Virus record (IMG/VR): IMGVR_UViG_3300001533_000533
Coordinates: 1 to 28,422 of that record
Reading direction: 5' to 3' (one strand)
DNA length: 28,422 bases
DNA from: a virus
A program made the position numbers and the translations under genes. Positions 16,201 through 24,017 of the stretch are shown in pieces. The first letter of the stretch is position 1. The number at the start of each line of letters is the position of its first letter. The notes below the pieces were generated by a model. The model saw only the letters and a program-made list of their open reading frames with translations, did no database searches and had not been told where the DNA came from.

Positions 16201-18845
16201 CCCGGATATAATATTTCTATTTCTATTAATTTAGTTCCGTTTTCCCAATTATCTAATGTTCCATTTTCATTATTATAATCATAAAAACTTCCCGGCATTA
16301 ATACCTGTTCTGAAATTACATTTGTATCATATAATGTATCTCCACTATCACTATAATATTTAACTCTTAAATCATAATTAGAACTAATTAATACTCTATC
16401 TGTTGAATCATTCGTTATTCTGAAATCAATATCAGCGTATGTCCCACCAGTAATTGGTGTTGTTGATGATACATTTGAAATAGATATATAATCAGCCCAA
16501 TCAGTAATATTAATATATATTCTATTATAATAAGTATCATATAAATACATTTCAATATAACACAATCCATACCAATCTGCTTCAACATTTACACTATCAG
16601 TTAATGTTTGATTTGGACTAAGTGTTCCACTAAATGATGTTGATCCGTGATAAACTGATTCACCATCATGTCCATCTGGTAAAGAATAAAATTTAATCTG
16701 TCCATTATAATTCTGTTCTTCTATTGAATCGTTATGTAATGTATATGATACATTAATATATTCTGTAATCCACACATCATAATCAGTTATTTCCCAATTC
16801 CTTATATACACTTCAATCAATTGTGTAGCTGGAATTAATAATAATTCAGCTTGTGTTCTTCTATTCGTTGGAGAATGGACTAATTTATTAACATAATAAT
16901 AAGTATCATCAATAAATATTCTATCTGCAAATGATAATTCACTTATTTCTTGTGGAGATAAATCTACTGGAATTTTTAATAATCTACTATTTTGATTTTT
17001 AATTAAATCCATATATTCTTTCCAATACTTTCTATATAATGATTGTCCTATTGATTTATCAACTGGTTCATAAGTTAAAGTATAACCACTATTTGGATAA
17101 TCAAATAAAAGACTATCAAAATTATAACCAAAAAAAGCATCACTTAAATAAGGAGTTCCGGTGTAAAATCTGGTTTTTCTATTTCCATCATTGAATTCAA
17201 ATTTCTTCAAAAAATAACTCTGTGCTAATATTCTCCAATTCCATTTAGTATTTATTTCTCCTTTCCAAGTTTCATCAGTTCTTTCTTGTTCTTTATAAAT
17301 ACTTGGCCAAACAACATTAGTTGTATCACTAAATCTGGATATAGCTGTCGGAGAACATAATAATTCAATTGTTTCAGCTTTATCAAAGAATGTAGTGTTT
17401 ACATATGTTGTTAATTCACCAATTGTTTTTTCAGTAGCATCAGTATAATACTGATTTAAATAATCTGTATCATTTTTATAAGTAAATCTATATGAACGGG
17501 AATTTATTTCAGACATTAATTTATTCTTTTTGTCTTTAACATCTACTTTATAAGTCCAATCTCTATCAGTTCCTAATGCGTAAAAATCATTAAATGGTTC
17601 TATAATTAAATTTTTAGTATCATCCTTATCAGCTTCAATATATAAATTAAACATTCTAAATATTGTGTTAAATAAATCAACTTGTTTTAAACCAGTCGGT
17701 AATATTTCAGAAATCTTAACTTCACTTAAACCAATTAATAATGATCCATCTGTTGAATAATCAATACTATAATCTAATTCATTAGTTCCTCCTTGGCAAT
17801 AAGGAACAGAAAATATATATCTATCTAATGGAATATCATCAGTAGTATATTCAAATGTTCCAGATGTAGTTCCAACTGATGTACCGGGAGTTACATCTAA
17901 ATACCATCTAAATAATTCAGTTGTTAATGTTCCATCAAATTTCTTTGAATATATACCAATCCAAGCATTAGAACAATCTTCTGATGTTAATTCATATTCA
18001 CCTACTATTTTAACTCTACCAGCAGTTGGCATCTTAAATACAAAAGGATAGTCAGATGTCCCACAACACGAATCATTTAAACTAAACGGATCATATGTAA
18101 TATTAGCTGAATATGTTGCTGTATAACCACCAGAAAAACTACTTGTGAAAGCTATTTCTTCACTATAATATTTAGTATCTCCACCAGATATGGAATTAGT
18201 ATATGGAATAAATAATCTCTTAAATTCATCACTATTAAAAAAATCACTTTCATATGTATAACCATATGTTTCAAATATCTTATCAATTAATGTCTTTATA
18301 TAAAATCCGGGAAAAAATGAATATGTATCTCCACTTGCTTGTATCTCTTCAAATGTCCAAGGAACATCACTATAATTAACCCAAGGATAATAATATCCTT
18401 CTCTTACTGTTGATTCCCAAGTATCTTCAATAAGATCTAAACTATATGTATGATCATATTCACTTAAATCCAAATCAGTTAATAAGAAGTCTCCCATATC
18501 CTCCCAGATTGTCGTATTAACTCCATAGACAATTATTTTATAGGTTATCTTTCCATCTATATCATTCACATCAGTTATCTTCTGATATCCCTCTAAGACG
18601 GGAATTGAATCAACTCTGATTTCACATCTCTTTTTTAAATTTGGATTATAACCAACTTCAATATTTTCTTCATATAAGAATCCAAATTGTTTATTATTAT
18701 TTGGTGTGCCGGGAATATCAAATTGCTTCGTCCAAGCATTATTTGTAGTAGATGGATTTCTAATATCATTGATTGATTTAGTAAATTCAATCTGTGTATT
18801 TACATCTAATTCTATATTTTTCCCTTCAACAATATATTCTACCAT
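13248..18845 (-). CDS. Giant tail protein with BACON-like repeats and a LamG-like lectin domain
   Basis: The 1865-residue protein has an N-terminal part (~1-660) like tail proteins of other Bacteroidota phages: IEFTKSINDIRNPSTTNNAW, then KQFDIPGTPNN, and later LLKIPVDLSPQEISELSFAD. A beta-sandwich section (~675-895) follows. BACON-like domains then start at about 899, 994, 1086, 1447 and 1540. They carry the pattern of a strand, TNNWTIYCDEDWVNI or SNTEWELSADKSWIQL, then a Gly/Ser loop, TGRTAxI, and a terminal strand ending near IxQ. Two more diverged units may lie at ~1187-1440. A PPPPSP linker (~1627) leads to a concanavalin-A/LamG-like domain (~1633-1865; YYWTFNNTLVDEISG, FDGWNHIVQTVE, MKLYINNEYID, VANLRFYKS). 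BACON domains are thought to bind carbohydrate or mucin, so adsorption to glycans is the likely job. The domain count is by eye. Confidence 0.85.
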   Translation of the reverse strand: MVEYIVEGKNIELDVNTQIEFTKSINDIRNPSTTNNAWTKQFDIPGTPNNNKQFGFLYEENIEVGYNPNLKKRCEIRVDSIPVLEGYQKITDVNDIDGKITYKIIVYGVNTTIWEDMGDFLLTDLDLSEYDHTYSLDLIEDTWESTVREGYYYPWVNYSDVPWTFEEIQASGDTYSFFPGFYIKTLIDKIFETYGYTYESDFFNSDEFKRLFIPYTNSISGGDTKYYSEEIAFTSSFSGGYTATYSANITYDPFSLNDSCCGTSDYPFVFKMPTAGRVKIVGEYELTSEDCSNAWIGIYSKKFDGTLTTELFRWYLDVTPGTSVGTTSGTFEYTTDDIPLDRYIFSVPYCQGGTNELDYSIDYSTDGSLLIGLSEVKISEILPTGLKQVDLFNTIFRMFNLYIEADKDDTKNLIIEPFNDFYALGTDRDWTYKVDVKDKKNKLMSEINSRSYRFTYKNDTDYLNQYYTDATEKTIGELTTYVNTTFFDKAETIELLCSPTAISRFSDTTNVVWPSIYKEQERTDETWKGEINTKWNWRILAQSYFLKKFEFNDGNRKTRFYTGTPYLSDAFFGYNFDSLLFDYPNSGYTLTYEPVDKSIGQSLYRKYWKEYMDLIKNQNSRLLKIPVDLSPQEISELSFADRIFIDDTYYYVNKLVHSPTNRRTQAELLLIPATQLIEVYIRNWEITDYDVWITEYINVSYTLHNDSIEEQNYNGQIKFYSLPDGHDGESVYHGSTSFSGTLSPNQTLTDSVNVEADWYGLCYIEMYLYDTYYNRIYINITDWADYISISNVSSTTPITGGTYADIDFRITNDSTDRVLISSNYDLRVKYYSDSGDTLYDTNVISEQVLMPGSFYDYNNENGTLDNWENGTKLIEIEILYPGYTGWIMIGSDTYTYYNPNYINTTPSGLDVNYSGSMGSITVSAYSTNNWTIYCDEDWVNIIDPCGSGTGNGSFMLEWDENPETATGRTAIIYSVSDCSSEDELYFELIQGAYPYGYISPLEQDIYWDGTHPETMIVYSNTEWELSADKSWIQLTGDTGFGEDTFTINADYYDSITGRTATLSIELSGGTIAQDKTNTAEIFQTPTVVTLTIDPSGTTYKTHKGYYEGQHVDITMDYPWGQWSATTSADWICQLTNTGQTGSGTTIIIISANCGFEDGVYTGRTAEIIFDGPNIYQPETLTIIQEASFGLNSNFNGQVLLFDSGKSCIDASGLTTVPIDIISSDPTCEWDFTGNVGAYYNFIIYYRGTTIEVTNGTTGNGNLLLDVIVNPTSTGGCTGLIVKPLTSDSCGIVYKDDVRLTFKYDPDNASGDTGYLSLDQNIYVMPWSGSTIDGYLSGTTYVDAPDGVYWIAAPYLINGGIISSSGGLATSPPMGGSPPFGSYCGTGSGWFQWYIEPNCKSDINEWKDGIDNHIIVNFPDTNTRPTQVGDQYQVLYILQTPPNSCLGREFTLSKFDTYIVYKDIGVNYTTDEIEIFTYPTNNWSLTTGNTWLSISGSTSGTGSSSFTYVAEENTGVSARIGEIYITSDFGNYTINVQQNYATLSLDYYEIDVTGVTSGTSQVTTQYSNYWTATPQDDWITISGGTGLGNGSFDWYVDDSITGITRLGKVFVSSDYPIDQELWIYQHLPPPPSPDYYWTFNNTLVDEISGLTITRTSGDTTYWNDGIKSGEQSLDFPGGSSLPMFGNSEINWTDVFVPITGISNAFSSSVWIYQYSSGATTCCHGYYINGLQGDQEACVNFIRVKTNTTSDRSFFTVWTDAGYDWLVIGYSSGVTSFDGWNHIVQTVEPSGTTGAIMKLYINNEYIDERYSPNYATSNMLNESFLMIGSHDNIPSFIVNQRVANLRFYKSKTLTQDEISAIYDEEKA

Positions 18846-20081
18846 TTAAATATTTATATATTTTTCATTTGCTAATTCACATTTAATACTGAAATTAATT
18901 AATTTATCATTCTCTTTTCTCTTAACTTCCCAATCATTATCTATAACATTCATTGATATAGCTTTTCCATCTTTAATCCAATATACATCTGGTGAAGTAT
19001 ATAACTCTTCCATAAAATCAAACCAATCTTGATCAATATAATCAGATACAAATGTAACTTCTGTATTCACATTTGCATTATAAATTGTCTTTCCCCTTTT
19101 AGATGAATCAGTTACCCAGTTATAATCACTATCATATCCATATCTGTTTTTAATAAATGAATCATTTTCTTTTGGTAAATGAACTCTTGTTTTTCCTCTG
19201 AATGTGAAATAACTATAATTTCCTAATCTGTTTAAAAAACAAATCTGTTCTAATGTGTATTTATTATCAATATGATTTAAATTAAAAGTATAATATTGTG
19301 AATATCTTGTAGCAGAATTACCACCAATCCATACTCTATATGATGTTGTTCCAGTGTGTATAATCGTTTCACCAGTGATATATAATGAATTATCTATATC
19401 ATATAATATAGAATTATTTAAATTAACTGGACCAACACCAGTAGTCTGACACATCGTATCTACATCTGATGAAGTTGTTATATTTGGATTATAATTATAA
19501 CCATCACATAACATTGAAAAATTCCTTTCACTTCCATCTGAATAATATACATCTATAAATGTTCTGTGCCAATATGAATTTTTAGCATACCCAAATGATC
19601 CTACTAAACCAGTTAATGTATAATAATCTGTTAAATTAACTTCTGTTGTTAATGGTTGATGTGTTAAGAAATATTTATCACCGGGAGTAGAAAATATATA
19701 ATCTTCATAACCAAAATCTAAATCAGCTCCGTGTAATAAATATTTTACGCCTTGTGAAGTTGGTGAATATGTATTAGTTGAACCAGTATGTCCAATTGAT
19801 ACTTTATACTGAATTAATGTATCTTGTGTATGTGTATTTCCAGTTGTATCAAATAATAATGTTGTATCTAAATAATTATATAATGTATTTGATATATCAA
19901 TTCTTCCATAATAATCTGGAAATGGCCATACTTTTTTATTTAATACTTGTCCATCTTTATTTTCAATAATAAACACATATTTAAATCCAATTTCAGTAGC
20001 GTATGTAGAATCACATAAATAGAATTCTGGTTGAAATCCTAATGATATAAAATCTGGTTCTTGTTTTAATGTTATTGCCAT
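18846..20081 (-). CDS. Tail protein upstream of the giant BACON protein (distal-tail candidate)
   Basis: The 411-residue, beta-rich protein begins ITLKQEPDFISLGFQPEFYL and contains ATEIGFKYVFIIENKDGQVL, the opening seen in many Bacteroidota phage tail proteins. A middle section has SYWHRTFIDVYYSDGSERNF and TTSYRVWIGGNSATRYSQYY. The C-terminus reads EVTFVSDYIDQDWFDFMEEL followed by YTSPDVYWIKDGKAISMNVI, which looks like a small beta domain. It sits 1 base away from the 1865-aa gene and probably assembles with it. A distal-tail or hub protein is my best guess. I see no catalytic residues and cannot name a family with certainty. Confidence 0.62.
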   Translation of the reverse strand: MAITLKQEPDFISLGFQPEFYLCDSTYATEIGFKYVFIIENKDGQVLNKKVWPFPDYYGRIDISNTLYNYLDTTLLFDTTGNTHTQDTLIQYKVSIGHTGSTNTYSPTSQGVKYLLHGADLDFGYEDYIFSTPGDKYFLTHQPLTTEVNLTDYYTLTGLVGSFGYAKNSYWHRTFIDVYYSDGSERNFSMLCDGYNYNPNITTSSDVDTMCQTTGVGPVNLNNSILYDIDNSLYITGETIIHTGTTSYRVWIGGNSATRYSQYYTFNLNHIDNKYTLEQICFLNRLGNYSYFTFRGKTRVHLPKENDSFIKNRYGYDSDYNWVTDSSKRGKTIYNANVNTEVTFVSDYIDQDWFDFMEELYTSPDVYWIKDGKAISMNVIDNDWEVKRKENDKLINFSIKCELANEKYINI

Positions 20082-20082
20082 A

Positions 20083-20640
20083 TTATGTTTTTATATTTAT
20101 TGTTCCATTTTGCTTGAACATATCTTGTATTTCTTTTCCCATATCTAATCCAATTGCTTGTGCTAATCCATCTCTGAATGGTTTTCCTTGATAAATATTA
20201 TTCCAAGGCTTTAAGAAATTAGTAGAATTAGCCCAAGTTCTTCCCTTCTTTTTAATTGAATAATAAATAGCAAAGGCAAACGCTCTTCTCTTTGCTAATG
20301 GATCTTGTTGTGCTTGTGTTCTCGCGTTTCCCATTGGTGTTCTAATCTTACCACCACCAATTGAAATCCCTTTATTTACAATCCAATCCATAATAGATTG
20401 AATAGCATTAGAACTTGGTCCTTTCTTAATTCTCCTTCTATTATCTAATACATATTTTCCATGTGCCGCATAAGTCATATTAATTTCAAAACCATCATTA
20501 TTCTGTTTATCTTTAATATCAATTTCAAAACTATTTCGTAATTTACCAGTAGCATTCCTTCTTTCCTTTATTAAGATTTCCTGTATTTTAGGAATTACTT
20601 TACTTTCAGTCTCTAATAAATATGTATAAGTATTTTCCAT
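20083..20640 (-). CDS. HK97 gp10-like tail-completion/neck protein
   Basis: The 185-residue protein matches the gp10-like pattern: an N-terminal helix (VIPKIQEILIKERRNATGKL), then RNSFEIDIKD, FEINMTYAAHGKYVLDNRRR with the typical YA-x-YV-x-GRR feature (here YAAHGKYVLDNRRRIKKGP), then SIMDWIVNKGI. After that come AFAFAIYYSIKKKGRTW and NFLKPWNNIYQGKPFRDGL, and a helical end. In related phages the protein joins head and tail. It is followed upstream by a tail-terminator-like protein, the usual pairing in siphoviruses. The separation of 2 bases from that gene suggests coupled translation. Confidence 0.7.
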   Translation of the reverse strand: MENTYTYLLETESKVIPKIQEILIKERRNATGKLRNSFEIDIKDKQNNDGFEINMTYAAHGKYVLDNRRRIKKGPSSNAIQSIMDWIVNKGISIGGGKIRTPMGNARTQAQQDPLAKRRAFAFAIYYSIKKKGRTWANSTNFLKPWNNIYQGKPFRDGLAQAIGLDMGKEIQDMFKQNGTINIKT

Positions 20641-20642
20641 TA

Positions 20643-21095
20643 TTAATCATTTTCATTATAAAAAGGAGATTTAAATCTATCTATATTATAAATTTCCTCT
20701 ATTAAAATACTTGTCTGTTGCCCACTAATTATACCACCATCATAATTATAAATAAACGGCTCTATTCCAAATCCCCAATTTATTTTATATTTTAAATCAA
20801 CAACTTGTAAATAAGAATTTATTAATTGTAATCCTTGTTCTAATATATCTGGATAATTATCTTCTTGCTGACGCATTTTATCTAAAAATAAAATCTGAAA
20901 TCCATACTGAATAAATGAATTATTATTTTCATAATTTGGAAAATTAGATTGTGAAGGAGATATAATAAAAGCTGGTGTATCAAAATTAGGATCATTTATA
21001 GATTCTGTATCAGAACCAAATTTAATATAATTTAAATTAGGATTCCTACCAGCTACTGTTATTAAATAATCTACTAAATCAGTATAATTTATCAT
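20643..21095 (-). CDS. Tail terminator-like protein
   Basis: The 150-residue protein opens INYTDLVDYLITVAGRNPNL, an N-terminal helix followed by a strand (NYIKFGSDTESIND), then PAFIISPSQSNFPN and a strand IQYGFQILFLDKMRQQEDNY. A helix (DILEQGLQLINSYLQVV) and C-terminal strands (YKINWGFGIEPFIYNYDGG, then SILIEEIYN) complete it. The alpha/beta order and size match tail-terminator proteins, which cap the tail tube at the head-proximal end. The neighbour is gp10-like, which supports the assignment. Its ATG overlaps the stop of the preceding chaperone ORF (ATGA, 21095-21092), a sign of translational coupling. The call rests on fold order rather than a recognised motif. Confidence 0.6.
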   Translation of the reverse strand: MINYTDLVDYLITVAGRNPNLNYIKFGSDTESINDPNFDTPAFIISPSQSNFPNYENNNSFIQYGFQILFLDKMRQQEDNYPDILEQGLQLINSYLQVVDLKYKINWGFGIEPFIYNYDGGIISGQQTSILIEEIYNIDRFKSPFYNEND

Positions 21096-21301
21096 CTTGT
21101 TTTATTGTTCTTTTTTTGTTCTTCCATATAAATATTTGTTAATTCTTCTTCCGCTTTACTTAACTCCAACCAAGTTAATACATTAATGAAATCTTCATTC
21201 AACACTTTTTCCAAATCTCCCACATTATTACACAATCCTTTTAAGATTAAATTCCATCCATATATTTTATTTATTTCTTTTCCTCTTTCACTTGATCCCA
21301 A
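21092..21301 (-). CDS. Tail-assembly chaperone, second frame (T-like part)
   Basis: This frame codes for GWNLILKGLCNNVGDLEKVL and FINVLTWLELSKAEEELTNI, the second part of tail-assembly chaperones that I associate with Bacteroidota phages (a GW-start helix and an NFxxALxxL-like helix). As an independent gene it has only a TTG start at 21301-21299 without a good leader, so expression as a -1 frameshift extension of the 199-aa ORF is more likely. The fused product would have about 259 residues. Stop 21092 overlaps the start of the tail-terminator gene. It would bind the tape measure and recruit tail-tube subunits. Confidence 0.68.
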   Translation of the reverse strand: MGSSERGKEINKIYGWNLILKGLCNNVGDLEKVLNEDFINVLTWLELSKAEEELTNIYMEEQKKNNKTR

Positions 21302-21870
21302 ATTTCCTTTTCCAACTTTTCTGAATATTCTATAACTCCATTCATCATAAAATTTGTTGTATAATGAAAAAAAAATCCAGTTAATTCCAATATAATTCTA
21401 ATATCTAAATCCAATACTTTTTCAGCAACATCATTTGCTTTATTTATATCAAATATTTTTGGAAAGAATTTATAAATCCTACAAGGACGTAAAAATGAAG
21501 CAATTATTTTATTACTATTTTCATTAATAAATTCATTAATCATTTTAAGATTGTTTTCCTTTGATTCTTCATCATTATAATTATCATATAGCCCTTTCAT
21601 CACTCCATCAAAATAAACCCACTGGGAGTGTTTTAAACCATCTAAATCCCTATCTACTACATACCACTTCTTCCCTAATTTAATTTTCTTATGTTCCTTC
21701 CTGCTTATTGTTAATATACTGACAAATTCTTTAATCTTTTTATCAATCTGTTTATCTGTTAATTTATTAATATCTAAATTAAATAATTTAGCAAATTCAC
21801 TCTGATGTTCCAAAGTTGTTAATCCACTTGGTATTCTATTATAATTTAAATAATCTTTTAATGTTATCAT
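21271..21870 (-). CDS. Tail-assembly chaperone, first frame (G-like part)
   Basis: The 199-residue protein starts MITLKDYLNYNRIPSGLTTL and contains EHQSEFAKLFNLDINKLTDK, then KKIKLGKKWYVVDRDLDGLK and HSQWVYFDGVMKGLYDNYND, and later IIASFLRPCRIYKFFPKIFD. A sequence order of an N-terminal DYL..IP motif, then a KxGKKWYVVD-like strand, then a helical C-terminus is what I recall from chaperone first frames in related phages. It overlaps the second ORF by 31 bases in the -1 frame with a candidate slippery site, as in the lambda G/GT pair. Lambda-type chaperones bind the tape measure in both forms. The upstream gap (21871-21899) is A/T-rich without a clear ribosome-binding site. Confidence 0.66.
   Translation of the reverse strand: MITLKDYLNYNRIPSGLTTLEHQSEFAKLFNLDINKLTDKQIDKKIKEFVSILTISRKEHKKIKLGKKWYVVDRDLDGLKHSQWVYFDGVMKGLYDNYNDEESKENNLKMINEFINENSNKIIASFLRPCRIYKFFPKIFDINKANDVAEKVLDLDIRIILELTGFFFHYTTNFMMNGVIEYSEKLEKEIWDQVKEEKK
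21277..21283 (-). promoter_or_regulatory. Candidate -1 ribosomal frameshift site GGAAAAG
   Basis: In the 199-aa reading frame, the mRNA sequence ends GAG GAA AAG AAA TAA. The heptamer G GAA AAG at 21283-21277 allows -1 re-pairing (GAA to GGA with a G-U pair in the middle position; AAG to AAA exact) two codons before the stop. After the slip the frame reads E-I-N-K-I-Y-G-W, the chaperone second part. It is not a perfect X-XXY-YYZ heptamer, and I have not found a clear downstream pseudoknot. Confidence 0.5.
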
Positions 21871-21899
21871 ATTAGTAAATAGATTTTTTTTATTTTAGT

Positions 21900-22064
21900 T
21901 TAAACAATATCTAATATTTGATAATCAACTAAATTAAATATATTCATATATATCCAAATAAATTCATCATCATATCCTAAAATTGTTAATATAATAAATG
22001 TCTTTAATTCTAATTTTGCTATCATTTTTATTCCATTTATTTCTCCGTATATTCTGTCTTTCAT
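21900..22064 (-). CDS. Small hypothetical protein coupled to the large terminase
   Basis: This 54-codon ORF reads MKDRIYGEINGIKMIAKLEL, then KTFIILTILGYDDEFIWIYM and NIFNLVDYQILDIV. Its ATG (22064-22062) shares one base with the TerL stop codon (TAATG), a typical sign of translational coupling. The hydrophobic middle (TFIILTILGY) is too short to be a firm membrane segment. Because it fills the whole gap between TerL and the chaperone ORF, it is likely to be real, but the function is unknown. Confidence 0.5.
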   Translation of the reverse strand: MKDRIYGEINGIKMIAKLELKTFIILTILGYDDEFIWIYMNIFNLVDYQILDIV

Positions 22065-23413
22065 TATGTATCTACAAAAGAGAATTTAAATCCAGATTGT
22101 TTAACATCAAATACTGTTCGCATTATAACAGCATCAGCAATATCCGGTGATCTCCCTAATTGTTTTTTAACTTTATCCTTTGGTAAAATTTGTGTCTTTG
22201 TATTATCCTTATCATAATTATACATCGTATGTGCTGCTAATTCTTGAATTAAATCATCAGAATATTTTCTATGTGAAATTTTGATTCTATCGGTATTTAC
22301 AAGTTCAGCGAACTTATACCATAACTCGTCCTTTAATATTCCATATATGGAGTTCTTTGGACGTTCATTTGCTACGAATCCAATACATCCCTTTAATAAA
22401 TCAAACAACCCAGTTCCAACACCAGATTTATCAACAACAATATTATTTATTCTGATTGAATGTTCCTTCATTAATGTTTTAATTCTTTCATAAACTTGTG
22501 GAATTGTTTTCTGTTTCATTTTCTCTATATAATAACAATCTAATCCTTCCCATATCGTAATAACTGTATCATCCTTTCCAGTGGAAGCAACATCACAAGT
22601 TAAATATTTAATCTTTGAATTTTTATCATCATCAAAAAATGAATTGTGAAACATATTTACTAATTTGTCTTGTTCAAATATACTTTCATCATTAGTTGAA
22701 TAATTCCAATCACCATACAACAATCTTGATTTTACCGGTAAATCTAAATTCTCTAAATTATTTTTATATGATTTATCAACATGTGGATTATCATCTACAA
22801 GTCCTAAAACAACATTAATATTATCCGGTAATGTTCCATCCATATATGGTTGATAAATTTCAGATTTAATAAAATTTAAAGTTGGATTAGTCACCACTAA
22901 TAATTTAGGAATTAATTTATATTCTTTATGTTTAAATCTAATTCTTGTTTGAATGATTTCAAATGCTTTCTTGGTGATTTGTGAAGCTTCATCAATTACA
23001 CAAAATGTAAATTCAGTTGAACTTATTCTTTCAAATTCTGGATCTGTCGGGTATAGATATGAATCAAATATCATTATTTTACTTCCATTCCAAAATGTAA
23101 TGATATTTGTTTTTCTATCAAATGAAAATTGTTCTCCTTCTTTACAATGGAATTCTTTTAATACTGACATTAAAGTTATTAATGTTGATTTACTAAAATC
23201 AATTAATCTTGCTCTTGTCATCCCAACTACAATACCTGGAAATTGCATACAATATAATACAGAAAAGGCACAAGCTAAATAAGACTTTCCACAACCAGCT
23301 GAACCACCAAATAATAATATATTAGTTTTATCATCTGTTAAATATTCCCACGCTTGATGTTGTAAATAAGTAGGATTAAATTCTATTTCTTTTTTTGGTG
23401 CTGATAATTTCAA
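22064..23413 (-). CDS. terL: Terminase large subunit
   Basis: TerL drives ATP-dependent DNA packaging and cuts concatemers. Visible motifs are Walker A GGSAGCGKS (residues ~36-44), the hydrophobic Walker B strand with the catalytic pair DE (FCVIDEAS, ~137-144), and the coupling segment LLVVTNPT. The RNase H-like nuclease carries acidic residues at CDVASTGKDD (Asp ~274), VVDKSGVGTG (Asp ~327) and SPDIADAVIM (Asp ~423/426). At 449 residues it has the usual length. Its start is TTG at 23413-23411 and overlaps the TGA of the sulfotransferase gene; no internal ATG would keep Walker A, so TTG is required. The unusual start and overlap indicate that its synthesis depends on ribosomes finishing the upstream gene. 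Confidence 0.97.
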   Translation of the reverse strand: MKLSAPKKEIEFNPTYLQHQAWEYLTDDKTNILLFGGSAGCGKSYLACAFSVLYCMQFPGIVVGMTRARLIDFSKSTLITLMSVLKEFHCKEGEQFSFDRKTNIITFWNGSKIMIFDSYLYPTDPEFERISSTEFTFCVIDEASQITKKAFEIIQTRIRFKHKEYKLIPKLLVVTNPTLNFIKSEIYQPYMDGTLPDNINVVLGLVDDNPHVDKSYKNNLENLDLPVKSRLLYGDWNYSTNDESIFEQDKLVNMFHNSFFDDDKNSKIKYLTCDVASTGKDDTVITIWEGLDCYYIEKMKQKTIPQVYERIKTLMKEHSIRINNIVVDKSGVGTGLFDLLKGCIGFVANERPKNSIYGILKDELWYKFAELVNTDRIKISHRKYSDDLIQELAAHTMYNYDKDNTKTQILPKDKVKKQLGRSPDIADAVIMRTVFDVKQSGFKFSFVDT

Positions 23414-24015
23414 CTCTTATCTTTCATTTTTTCATATGTTTCAACTACACTATTATACATATCTTCCACTCTTAACATTTCTTCAAGTTGCTTAATTGAA
23501 TAATTAAATAATTTATCCTTTCTATTTATTACATCTTTTGGAATAATTAATTCTTTATCATATAACCATAATTTATCATAATTTTGTATTTCATCAATTT
23601 CAACAGATTCAAAATATTCATCTCCCATAAAATCATCAAATAATTTATTCCACTCTATATAATAAATTGCCGCATTTTTAATTGATGAATATTCTGTTTT
23701 AATCGGAACATAATCATACATATATTTAGAATATCCATTTATTAATATTGATTTAGGATTAAATCTATCTAAGTCCATAAATGATTTAATTACTTTAAGT
23801 GGATGTCTATATATACGAACAATTAGATCGTCCTTATACAGTCCTAAAAACGGTGTTGCTAACCAAGATGATTCACTATGTTTTAATGGTATACTTCTTA
23901 AACGATTTGAATGAATTTCGTGCCCACATTTAATATTATTCCTTTTTAATAAATAAGCCATATAACCAGTCCCACTCCTTCCACAACCAGTTATTAAAAA
24001 ATTATCAGATTTCAT
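23410..24015 (-). CDS. Phage-encoded sulfotransferase
   Basis: The 201-residue protein starts NFLITGCGRSGTGYMAYLL, the P-loop-like 5'-phosphosulfate-binding motif of PAPS-dependent sulfotransferases (TGCGRSGTG, residues 9-17). The second motif, LIVRIYRHPLKVIKSF (Arg ~70, Ser ~78), matches the 3'-phosphate-binding site. These enzymes move sulfate from PAPS to hydroxyl or amino groups of sugars, lipids or proteins. At 201 residues it is shorter than most members (250-350), but both cofactor motifs are intact. It lies between a small SH3-like gene and TerL in the packaging operon, with its stop overlapping the TerL start. A packaging-related ATPase or kinase is unlikely given the second motif. 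The acceptor cannot be read from sequence. Confidence 0.86.
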   Translation of the reverse strand: MKSDNFLITGCGRSGTGYMAYLLKRNNIKCGHEIHSNRLRSIPLKHSESSWLATPFLGLYKDDLIVRIYRHPLKVIKSFMDLDRFNPKSILINGYSKYMYDYVPIKTEYSSIKNAAIYYIEWNKLFDDFMGDEYFESVEIDEIQNYDKLWLYDKELIIPKDVINRKDKLFNYSIKQLEEMLRVEDMYNSVVETYEKMKDKS

Positions 24016-24017
24016 AT

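Noticed and set aside
13248-18845. Diversity-generating retroelement target in the LamG-like domain
   Set aside because: No reverse transcriptase gene or second near-identical template copy was noticed in the window.
22953-23282. Plus-strand ORF opposite TerL
   Set aside because: It is the antisense shadow of the Walker A/B region of TerL.
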